A DNA stretch of 57,046 nucleotides, taken from Streptosporangiaceae bacterium. GTDB taxonomy: Bacteria; Actinomycetota; Actinomycetes; Streptosporangiales; Streptosporangiaceae. The position numbers were made by a program, and so were the translations under genes. Under the pieces are notes generated by a model. It was not told the DNA's origin. It saw only the letters and a program-made list of their open reading frames with translations, and searched no databases. The stretch is taken from NCBI GenBank assembly GCA_030037785.1, contig JASHQA010000179.1, forward strand, positions 1 through 57,046, read 5' to 3'. How positions within the stretch are numbered: the stretch's first letter is position 1; each line of letters opens with the position of its first letter. Shown here piece by piece: positions 22,235-30,598 of the stretch.

Positions 22235-23461
22235 TTGCAATATTCATGCCGTCTTTGTGACGCGGATGTCACGCGTACGTTCGTCGACCTCGGAATGTCG
22301 CCCCTGTGCGAGAGCTACGTTCGCTCAGAAAATCTGGACTCGACGGAGAACTTTTACCCACTGCACGTCCGAATATGCGACTCCTGCCTACTCGTGCAGC
22401 TGCCCGCGTACGTACCCGCCGAGGACATATTCTCGGACTACGCATACTTCTCGTCCTATTCCGAGTCGTGGGTAGCGCACGCGAAGCGATACGCCGACTC
22501 GATGATCGACCGGCTCAGCCTCGGCCCGGGCAGCCTCGTCACCGAGGTAGCGAGCAATGATGGCTATCTGCTGCAGCACTTCTACCAAGCCGGTATCCCG
22601 GTCCTCGGCGTCGAGCCGGCCAGGAACGTCGCGACCGTTGCGGTTTCCCGCGGAATCAGGACGGAGGTCGAATTCCTCCGGCCCGAGACCGGCGCGCAGC
22701 TCGCCGAGCGCCACGGGCAGGCTGACCTGGTAGCGGCGAACAACGTGCTGGCCCACGTGCCAGACATCCGCGGCTTCGCCATCGGCCTTCGTGCGCTGGT
22801 CAAGGACACCGGAGTCGTCACGCTGGAGTTCCCGCACCTGCTGCGGCTGATCGAGCGCCGCCAGTACGACACGATCTACCACGAGCACTTTTCCTACCTG
22901 TCGCTGCGCACTGCTGCCCGCGCCCTCGGCGTCGCCGGGCTTCGCGTCGTGGATGTCGACGAACTGGAGACGCACGGCGGTTCGCTGCGCGTCTACGCCC
23001 GACCGGCCGACGCCGCTGGGGAGCCGACTAGCCGGGTCAAGGCCGTGCTGAACGCCGAGGACGCCGCCGGACTGCACACGGTGGCAGGGCACGCCGGCTT
23101 CGCCGGACAGGTGCTGAAAATCAAGGGAGACCTGCTGAGATTCCTGCTCAGTGCGGCCGCTGCCGGTCGCTCTGTGGCCGGATATGGCGCCCCCGGCAAG
23201 GGGAATACGCTGCTCAATCACTGCGGCATTCGTTCCGACCTGGTCGCCTATACCGTCGACCGGAGTCTGGTGAAGCAGGGCAAGTTCCTGCCCGGCACCC
23301 ACATTCCGATTTACGCACCAGACCGCCTGCGCGAAACCAGGCCAGACTACATCCTTGTGCTGCCATGGAACCTTCGGGCGGAGATTACCAAGCAGCTCGA
23401 TTATGTGCGGGACTGGGGCGGCCGACTGGTTTTCCCGATTCCCGAGCTTGACGTCATCTGA
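22235..23461 (+). CDS. SAM-dependent C-methyltransferase (sugar C-methyltransferase family)
   Basis: CRLCDADVTRTFVDLGMSPLCESYV...ICDSCLLVQLP...VTEVASNDGYLLQHF...YHEHFSYLS...GYGAPGKGNTLLNHCGI. Confidence 0.92.
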   Translation: MQYSCRLCDADVTRTFVDLGMSPLCESYVRSENLDSTENFYPLHVRICDSCLLVQLPAYVPAEDIFSDYAYFSSYSESWVAHAKRYADSMIDRLSLGPGSLVTEVASNDGYLLQHFYQAGIPVLGVEPARNVATVAVSRGIRTEVEFLRPETGAQLAERHGQADLVAANNVLAHVPDIRGFAIGLRALVKDTGVVTLEFPHLLRLIERRQYDTIYHEHFSYLSLRTAARALGVAGLRVVDVDELETHGGSLRVYARPADAAGEPTSRVKAVLNAEDAAGLHTVAGHAGFAGQVLKIKGDLLRFLLSAAAAGRSVAGYGAPGKGNTLLNHCGIRSDLVAYTVDRSLVKQGKFLPGTHIPIYAPDRLRETRPDYILVLPWNLRAEITKQLDYVRDWGGRLVFPIPELDVI

Positions 23462-23472
23462 GGGGGCCGTGC

Positions 23473-24345
23473 ATGAAGGTCGTGCTATTCTGTGGCGGGC
23501 TAGGAATGCGAATGCGTGATGGCGTCACCAGCGCACCCAAGCCGATGGCCATGGTGGGCGACCGACCGCTGCTGTGGCATGTGATGCGGTACTACGCGCA
23601 TTTCGGTCATACCGAATTCATCCTCTGCCTCGGTTATGGCGCCTCGTATGTCAAGGACTTCTTCCTGCACTACGACGAGACCACGTCGAACGACTTCGTA
23701 CTGGAAAATGGAGCCCGCGACGTCAGCCTGTTCCGGACCGACATCTCAGACTGGCGGATCACGTTCGTCGACACCGGGCTCACCTCGCCCATCGGCGAGC
23801 GGCTGCGCCGGGTCCGACGCTTCGTCGCCGACGAGCCGCTGTTCCTCGCCAACTACGCCGATGTGCTCACGAACGCCTCGCTGCCGGACATCATCGATCG
23901 CCTCGCCGCTAGCAGCGCGATAGCGAGCTTGCTGGCCGTGCCGCCGCAGTCATCGCACCACGTCGTGGAGATCAGCGACAACGGCGTGATCAGCCAGGTG
24001 ACTCCGATGCGCGACCTGCGCCAGTGGGAGAACGGCGGCTACTTCGTGCTCCGGCAGGAGATCTTCGACTACCTGCAGGAGGGCGACGACCTGGTGGAGG
24101 ACTCCATCATGCGGCGGCTGGTGCCGAAGCGACGCGTGCTGGCCTATCCGTACAAGGGCTACTGGTCGCCGGCCGACACGGTGAAGGAGCGCGCACAACT
24201 GGAGGAGATGTATCACCGTGGCTACTGCCCGTGGATGGTCTGGGACGCCGACCGGTCGGCAGCGGTCCCGTCGCAGGGCATCGCGCTCGCGAACCTCGGC
24301 GCGGTGGGCGCGGCCTCGCCCATGCCAACGGCAGTAGCGGAGTGA
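23473..24345 (+). CDS. rfbF: glucose-1-phosphate cytidylyltransferase-like nucleotidyltransferase
   Basis: MKVVLFCGGLGMRMRDGVTSAPKPMAMVGDRPLLWHVMRYYAHFG; GYWSPADTVKERAQLE. Confidence 0.88.
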   Translation: MKVVLFCGGLGMRMRDGVTSAPKPMAMVGDRPLLWHVMRYYAHFGHTEFILCLGYGASYVKDFFLHYDETTSNDFVLENGARDVSLFRTDISDWRITFVDTGLTSPIGERLRRVRRFVADEPLFLANYADVLTNASLPDIIDRLAASSAIASLLAVPPQSSHHVVEISDNGVISQVTPMRDLRQWENGGYFVLRQEIFDYLQEGDDLVEDSIMRRLVPKRRVLAYPYKGYWSPADTVKERAQLEEMYHRGYCPWMVWDADRSAAVPSQGIALANLGAVGAASPMPTAVAE

Positions 24346-24351
24346 CGGGCG

Positions 24352-25038
24352 ATGCTGCCGGTGCGCTTTGCCGTCCCGCCGGACACGGAACTGTCCGTAC
24401 TAGCGGTCGGCGCTCACGCCGACGACATCGAGATCGGCGCTGGCGGTTTCGCCCTGGCGCTGGCCGAAAGCCAGCCTGGCCTGCGCGTGCGCTACCTGGT
24501 CCTGACCGGGAGCGCCGAGCGACACGACGAGGCGCGGCAGGCCGCCAGTTCCTTCTTTCCCGGCGCGGACATCGCCGTCGAACTGCACAGCCTGGCTGAA
24601 GGCAGGTTGCCCGCGGTGTGGGACCAGGTGAAGGAGATCCTGGCCGAGGTCGCTCGTTCGTACGTTCCGGACCTCATCATCGCGCCGCACGAGCGGGACG
24701 CGCACCAGGATCACCGGACCATCGCAGAGATCATCCCCACGGTGTTTCGCGACCACCTGTACCTGGCCTATGAGGTGCCCAAGTGGGATGGCGACCTCGG
24801 CTGCGGCCGACCGTCGCTGTACTGGCCGCTGTCGGCCGAAGCTGCCCGGCGCAAAGTCGACCTGCTGCACAAGTGCTTCCCGTCACAGCACAGCCACGAC
24901 TGGTGGGACGACGAAGTCTTCCTGGGCCTGGCCCGGTTGCGGGGCATGGAGTGTCGCGCGGTCTACGCCGAGGCCTTCATGTGCTCGAAGTTGGTGTTCG
25001 GCAGCCAGCTGCCGACTGAGATTGGGAGCAGGGAGTAA
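24352..25038 (+). CDS. PIG-L family deacetylase (LmbE-like)
   Basis: AVGAHADDIEIGAGG...HERDAHQDHRTIAE zinc-site motifs. Confidence 0.92.
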   Translation: MLPVRFAVPPDTELSVLAVGAHADDIEIGAGGFALALAESQPGLRVRYLVLTGSAERHDEARQAASSFFPGADIAVELHSLAEGRLPAVWDQVKEILAEVARSYVPDLIIAPHERDAHQDHRTIAEIIPTVFRDHLYLAYEVPKWDGDLGCGRPSLYWPLSAEAARRKVDLLHKCFPSQHSHDWWDDEVFLGLARLRGMECRAVYAEAFMCSKLVFGSQLPTEIGSRE

Positions 25039-25044
25039 CCAGCC

Positions 25045-26052
25045 ATGACCGTGCTCATTGACCCGGACCTGCGGGAAGACGCGTTCCGGCAGGCCATCTA
25101 CGGCGGCAAGCTGATCGTGCTGACCCGCCTCCCGGCGGTAAGGGAACTCGCGGACTACACCCGCGACCAGCTCGCCGAGCTGTTCCGGCCGCACGATCCC
25201 GAGCACGCGCACGAGCACATCGAGCCCGCCGAGATGGCCAGGCTCCTCGGTGCGTGGAAGCCCCGCTGGATCCACTCAGAGCGGTCAAGGACGCTCGTGT
25301 GCGAGATCGTTACGCAGGCCGGGCTGCCGGCCGAGTTCACCCACTACGACGTGCCCAAGCCGCGCACCGCGTTCCCGGTAGGCCACCTCACTACGGGCGT
25401 GGCGTGCGCTTTCCCCTGGCACCGGGACTCCTGGTACAGCGCGCCCGCCCAGCAGGTCAACTGGTGGTTGCCCGTCCTCCCCGTCCGGGAAGACAACGCC
25501 ATGGCGTTCGACCTCAGCAGCTTCGGCCGCGCAGTGCCCAACACATCCGACACCTTCGACTACTACCGGAACAACGCCCAGCGGCTCACCACTGCGAGGC
25601 AGGTGGGCCGCGAAGAGCAGTCGCGGCCGGGAGCCATCGACCACGAGGCCGCCCACGAACTCATCGTCCTGCCCTCGCCCGGCGCCGTGCTGGTGTTCGC
25701 CGGCGCGCAGCTGCACACGTCGATCCCGAATACCTCTGGGCTGGCCCGCTACAGCATCGACTTCCGCACCGTCGACGCGCGGGATCTCGGGTCCGGACTG
25801 GGCGCACCGGTGGTGGACGCGCACTGCACCGGCACCGCGATCAGGGACTTCCGCAACGTCGGCCACGACGCCGCGTTCGACGAGCGCCTCGTGGCGGAGA
25901 TATTCGGGGCACCGCCCGCGGACGCGATGCTCGTGTTCACGCCGGCCGACGCGGACCGGGCGCCCAGCGGCCCCGTTGCTACAGAGCTACGTTCTCCGGG
26001 GACGCGCCGGACCCCCTCGCCGCCGCGCTCGAATGCGAAGGTGCCGGGTTAG
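25045..26052 (+). CDS. putative Fe(II)/2-oxoglutarate-dependent (phytanoyl-CoA dioxygenase-like) oxygenase
   Basis: AFPWHRDSWYSAP (HxD), GAVLVFAGAQLHTSIPN (distal His) and ARYSIDFR (Arg) in order; overall family assignment is weak. Confidence 0.55.
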   Translation: MTVLIDPDLREDAFRQAIYGGKLIVLTRLPAVRELADYTRDQLAELFRPHDPEHAHEHIEPAEMARLLGAWKPRWIHSERSRTLVCEIVTQAGLPAEFTHYDVPKPRTAFPVGHLTTGVACAFPWHRDSWYSAPAQQVNWWLPVLPVREDNAMAFDLSSFGRAVPNTSDTFDYYRNNAQRLTTARQVGREEQSRPGAIDHEAAHELIVLPSPGAVLVFAGAQLHTSIPNTSGLARYSIDFRTVDARDLGSGLGAPVVDAHCTGTAIRDFRNVGHDAAFDERLVAEIFGAPPADAMLVFTPADADRAPSGPVATELRSPGTRRTPSPPRSNAKVPG

Positions 26053-28600
26053 CCGCTCGGAACAGAGCGGCGGACAGCGCAGCGAACTGGTCGTCGATGA
26101 GCTGAGCATTCGCCGCGTTACGCTCGGCGATCGCCTGGCGCACCGCTCCCGCGCGGTGCTCGAGCTCGGCGAACAACCTGATGAGTCTGTCGAGGTCGAG
26201 ATGACTCGCCGACTCGCAGAACTCGGATAGTCCCATGCTCGCCATGAGGGTGCGGAACTTGGCCGAGTAGCCGAGCGCGAGGGTTGGCTTGCCAAGCTTG
26301 AGCGCGCAGACCACGTTGTGATACCGGGTCGCGACGACCAGACCGACATCCGCCATCTCGCGTGCTACCTCGGCGAACGAGGCAGCCGACGCGATGACGA
26401 TGCTGCCGGCGTCGAGATCAGGCCGATCGGCACGCACGTGCGCGAGAATCTCGTCCGCGACGCTGTTGTCATATCTGTCGTCTCCGCTGAACAGCCGCAC
26501 CGTGTGACCGGTGTCGACGAGCCACGATGTGAAGGCCTTCAGCACGGTCAGGTAGGAGGCGTGAATATCCGCGGCGTTGCGCCGGTCGTCGTTGCCGCCG
26601 TAATAGGCCATCACCCCGACGCCGACCGTGCGCATGTCACCGGCACCGGCCGGCGGGAACGGGGTCGCGAACGCCAGATCGGGATAGACACGATCCCGTG
26701 CGACAGCTAGCCCGCGGCGCTGCATCGCGGCTTTCGACAGGTCGTCGCGATAGGACCGGTAGTAGGCAAGGCGCGCGGCCGCGTCGAGGAACCAGCGTGT
26801 CAGCGGCTGGCTGATCACGTTCGCCCCGACGCTCGCCAGCGCGACCTTGGTCCGGAAGACCCTGCCGGAGGCGCACAGCAAGAACATCGCGTACGGGAAG
26901 CCGAACGGCTTCACCGGAAGCGTTGCCTCCAGAGCCCCAGCCCCCGGCACGATCACGATGTCGTGCCGGCGAACCCAGTCAGCGGTGCGGGCTGCGTCGA
27001 TCGCCTTGCCTAGCGCCTTCAGCCCGATGGCGACGACACCGGTCGCGTCGCGCTGGCGGCCCGCGTACCAGAGCACCGGTATCGCGGGGATGCCGTACTT
27101 CGCCTCGACCACTTCCGGTCCGCCGCACATCGCGTCGATGACCGCGTCCGGATGCTCACGGCGGAGATAGTCAAGGACAGACTCCATCGAAACGTCGTTG
27201 CCGGTGTTGCCGGAGCCGAGAAGGCCGAACAAGCCGACCTTCGGGACCGCACCGTTAGCTGCCCTCACGTACTGAGCTCCCTTCGCACGTTGTGGTCGAC
27301 AGCCTCGGATTGATGAACGCGCTCGGGGCGCCGCCGTAATCGCCGCCTCCCGCAGCGCCACACGCAGCTGCCACCACCACACGACGGCGCCGACCCAGGT
27401 GGCGACGGTCGCCCCGCAGATGGCCCCGAGTGCACCGTCCGCGACCGCACCGGCGAGGCCGCAAGCGAGGTACACGGCAGCGCTCCAGACCATGGCTCGC
27501 AGGCTCCGCCGAGCGGCGGCCAGCGCGTGCAAGCCGGCCGTCGCGCCGGCGATGAGGCAGGCACCCATGACCGACGCCGTCATGGGCAAGACCAGCTCGT
27601 AGGTGGGTCGCCAGAGCCCGCCGAGGAGCAGGTCGCCGGCCCCCCGCGGCAGCGCTACCAGCAGGAAGGCGCCCCAGGCAAGCGCCGCGACGGCGAGCCC
27701 CGTGCCGACTGTCAGGCAGAACATGGGCAGTCGCCGCGGCGACCGGCGCAGCACGCGGTTGGCCTCCGGAATCGTCACCAGCGACATGCCCATGAACACA
27801 ACGAGGAACGGGCCCATCAAGGTGGACACCGCCTGCACGTATCCCACGGCTGCCAAGCCGGCGAGGATGCCGACGCCATAGCTGCGGAGCTGGGAGGCGC
27901 CACTGTTGCACGTGTTCTCAGCCAGATAGCGAGGGCCAAGCTCCCGAGTCCGTGCCAACCACCGGGGAATGCTCGACGGGCGAGGCAGGACCCTGGCTTG
28001 CAGTGGCCCCACGCCGGCCGCGACCGCGGCTCCCGCGCCCCACACGAGGATGAAGGCGGATACGCTCGCGTGTCCCGACATCCGCACGTAGATCAGTCCC
28101 GGCACCATCGCGAGCGCCCACGTGCAGTCGTTCAGGAATGCTTGACTGCCGCGGCCAACAGCGAAGAAGGCGTACCGCCAGCTGTCCTGGAGCAGGAGGC
28201 CGGGCAGCACAAGTCCGAGGGCAAGGAATGCGGCCCTGGTTGTTCCGGTCAGCACCCCGGTGGTAACCAGAACCACGACTCCGCTGGCGAAACCGACAGC
28301 CAGGGCGGTCGCTGAACTGCTGGCCACCGCACGCCGCCACGCTGGCGTCCGCGGACCGCTGAACCGGACCATGAGCGGATCCGTGGCGAGTCCACGCGAC
28401 GCATTCAGCGCGAAGGAGTACGTGACGTAGGCAAGGCTGAACGCACCGAACGACACGGCCCCAAGGACGCGGGCAACATAGATGGTCATCGCGAAGTTGG
28501 TCAGGCTGGACATCGCTTGGTCTGCAAGACCCCAGCTCAGCCGGCGGGCGATACCGCGAAAGCGCTTGGCGGGGACGACCGCCGTGCCATTTTCTAGCAT
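25979..28600 (-). CDS. N-terminal polysaccharide flippase (Wzx/MATE-like) fused to C-terminal polysaccharide pyruvyl transferase (CsaB-like)
   Basis: 873-aa uninterrupted ORF; ~12 hydrophobic segments then VGLFGLLGSGNTGNDVSMESVLDYLRREHPDA...IVPGAG...VVATRYHNVVCALKLGKPTLALGYSAKFRTLM. Confidence 0.85.
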   Translation of the reverse strand: MLENGTAVVPAKRFRGIARRLSWGLADQAMSSLTNFAMTIYVARVLGAVSFGAFSLAYVTYSFALNASRGLATDPLMVRFSGPRTPAWRRAVASSSATALAVGFASGVVVLVTTGVLTGTTRAAFLALGLVLPGLLLQDSWRYAFFAVGRGSQAFLNDCTWALAMVPGLIYVRMSGHASVSAFILVWGAGAAVAAGVGPLQARVLPRPSSIPRWLARTRELGPRYLAENTCNSGASQLRSYGVGILAGLAAVGYVQAVSTLMGPFLVVFMGMSLVTIPEANRVLRRSPRRLPMFCLTVGTGLAVAALAWGAFLLVALPRGAGDLLLGGLWRPTYELVLPMTASVMGACLIAGATAGLHALAAARRSLRAMVWSAAVYLACGLAGAVADGALGAICGATVATWVGAVVWWWQLRVALREAAITAAPRARSSIRGCRPQRAKGAQYVRAANGAVPKVGLFGLLGSGNTGNDVSMESVLDYLRREHPDAVIDAMCGGPEVVEAKYGIPAIPVLWYAGRQRDATGVVAIGLKALGKAIDAARTADWVRRHDIVIVPGAGALEATLPVKPFGFPYAMFLLCASGRVFRTKVALASVGANVISQPLTRWFLDAAARLAYYRSYRDDLSKAAMQRRGLAVARDRVYPDLAFATPFPPAGAGDMRTVGVGVMAYYGGNDDRRNAADIHASYLTVLKAFTSWLVDTGHTVRLFSGDDRYDNSVADEILAHVRADRPDLDAGSIVIASAASFAEVAREMADVGLVVATRYHNVVCALKLGKPTLALGYSAKFRTLMASMGLSEFCESASHLDLDRLIRLFAELEHRAGAVRQAIAERNAANAQLIDDQFAALSAALFRAANPAPSHSSAAARGSGASPENVAL

Positions 28601-28606
28601 GACTGC

Positions 28607-29314
28607 TCAGCGGCCGCTGACGCCGGCCCGCGAGCATATGAACCCATACTCTACTGCCAATCTTGAACTAACATATGGAATGTTCAAGCTACAGTGCATA
28701 TTCGCTGACTTGACCAGCGGCCTCGTCGGCTGACCGCCTCGCCAGGTGTGTGAGATCGGGAAAGACTTAGTGACCTTAAAGTGGGTGGCGAGACTGCGGC
28801 TGAATTCTTGGATGGACTGAATATTGTTAAAGGGCTCGGCGACCTGCGCGCTGCGATGGCCGAAATTCGTGAAGGTAACGAGGAAGACGCCGCTGCGACC
28901 GAGGATGCCGGCCACGTCGGCAAATTTGCGTGACTGAACATCCCCGAGGTATTCAAACAGTCCCTGGGCAACGACTATCTGGAACCTCTTGCGGCCAAAT
29001 CGTATCGGTACGTCGACAATATCTGCCTCCAGGAGATTGGGCGCTGAGTCGTGTATTGCGATGTCAATCCCGTAATAACTAATATTGTCCGGAAGGAGTT
29101 TCATCAGCGTCGCGGGCCCGCAGCCGACGTCGAGCAGGTCGGTTTGCCTTCCCCCGGCCACTTTGGTGATAACTCGGGCGAGCTTGCGCAGCCGGTAGTG
29201 AGCCGGGATGTGCCGCTGGTTCTCCTGGATCCAGAACTCTCGCTTGTAGTACTTCACAACCCGGCCCGGCCCGTCGCCAGCGAGCGCATTCACGTGGGTC
29301 GCCACCTCTTCCAA
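28607..29314 (-). CDS. class I SAM-dependent methyltransferase
   Basis: TDLLDVGCGPATLMKLL...GIDIA...VAQGLFEYLGDV; TTG at 29314 preceded by gggagg is a plausible start (GTG at 29305 alternative); the track ORF extends further upstream. Confidence 0.8.
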   Translation of the reverse strand: MEEVATHVNALAGDGPGRVVKYYKREFWIQENQRHIPAHYRLRKLARVITKVAGGRQTDLLDVGCGPATLMKLLPDNISYYGIDIAIHDSAPNLLEADIVDVPIRFGRKRFQIVVAQGLFEYLGDVQSRKFADVAGILGRSGVFLVTFTNFGHRSAQVAEPFNNIQSIQEFSRSLATHFKVTKSFPISHTWRGGQPTRPLVKSANMHCSLNIPYVSSRLAVEYGFICSRAGVSGR

Positions 29315-29367
29315 CCTCGCCCTCCCGAAGGCGCCACCTGGCCGAGCCGCGACCGGTGATCCGCTGG

Positions 29368-30309
29368 TCAGCTGGCTTGCAGTCGCTGACCAGCTACTAC
29401 TGACTCGACGGACACCGCGGCCTCCGTCGTCGGCGCTGGCGCCGCCGTCCTGGTGCCACCCTGCCGAGCGCGGCTGGCGAGCCACTGACCGAGGTAGCGG
29501 TAGCACTCCCACGTGTCGGCCAGCGACAGCGGCGCCCGCTGGATGGCCCGGACGTACGCCCAGACGTACTCCCCGTACAAGCGGACGGCAGGGTGCCGCC
29601 ACTGGCTGGCCCGTCGCGGGTCCATGTTCACGCACCGGCTGCGCATGGTCGGACAGGCCCGTTCCGCCCGGTCTTCGTGATCTCGCCGGAAGTAAAGCCA
29701 GTCCGGAACCTGATAAAAAGCGCCGTGCAGCCCGAGCTCAGCTACGATCGTGTGATCGGCGTGATAATAGCTTTCTTTCATCGCCGTTCTGCGCAGCACG
29801 TCAAGCCTGATAACGCCGTAGTCGTCATCGCCGCCACTGTCATAGAGCAGGCTCCGGAAGCGTTCCGGAGCTGCACTGGACGACGTACTGAGCGAGTACT
29901 TGATGGCTGCGGTCAGCGCCCCTGAGTCATTGATCCTGGCCGTCCATGCATGGGCGAGCACAACGTGCGGGTTCTCATCGAGCGCAACGACACACCGCTC
30001 GAGCAGGTCACGCGCATAGAGGTCGTCGCTGGCTGCCCACTTGAACAACTCGCCGCTGGCCCGATCGGCCACGAAGTTGTGGTTCGGCGAGAGTCCGACG
30101 TTTCGAGGCTGGCGAAAATACCGAATCCTGGAGTCCTGGCTGGCATACCGCTTGCAGATATCGGCGGTTCCATCGGTCGAGGCGTTGTCGGAAATGATGA
30201 GCTCGAAGTCCTCGTAGCTCTGGCCGAGGAGGGCTTCGATAGCCTGTGATAGATACCTCTCGCCATTGAAGACCGGTAGTCCAACGGTCAGTCGGTGCGG
30301 CCGGTTCAT
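29368..30309 (-). CDS. glycosyltransferase family 2
   Basis: LTVGLPVFNGERYLSQAIEALLGQSYEDFELIISDNASTDGTADIC...ASDDLY. Confidence 0.95.
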   Translation of the reverse strand: MNRPHRLTVGLPVFNGERYLSQAIEALLGQSYEDFELIISDNASTDGTADICKRYASQDSRIRYFRQPRNVGLSPNHNFVADRASGELFKWAASDDLYARDLLERCVVALDENPHVVLAHAWTARINDSGALTAAIKYSLSTSSSAAPERFRSLLYDSGGDDDYGVIRLDVLRRTAMKESYYHADHTIVAELGLHGAFYQVPDWLYFRRDHEDRAERACPTMRSRCVNMDPRRASQWRHPAVRLYGEYVWAYVRAIQRAPLSLADTWECYRYLGQWLASRARQGGTRTAAPAPTTEAAVSVESVVAGQRLQAS

Positions 30310-30460
30310 CGACGGGTGTCTTCCCGCCGTCCGGCTTGCGGCAGTGATGCGCAGCCTGCTGCTGGGTGTGGCGTCATCAGTTTCCCTGGGTCAGGAATGC
30401 CCGGCGGGCGCAACGGCGAAGCTTGCTCGATCTGACTACGGGAGCCTGCGCTCAGGTGCT

Positions 30461-30486
30461 CTGATACATGCTCCTCGGTGTATCAG
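30461..30486. promoter_or_regulatory. inverted repeat CTGATACA-N10-TGTATCAG in divergent intergenic region
   Basis: Perfect 8-bp arms 30461-30468 / 30479-30486. Confidence 0.65.
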
Positions 30487-30598
30487 GACCGCAAGGTCAG
30501 CGCTCAGATTCACGGTGGCTCACGCGGCAGCGTGGCCGAGTCCAGCGCGGCCCATCGCGCGCGCAGCAGCCTAGGCCGAGTTGTGGGGGGAACCGTCC

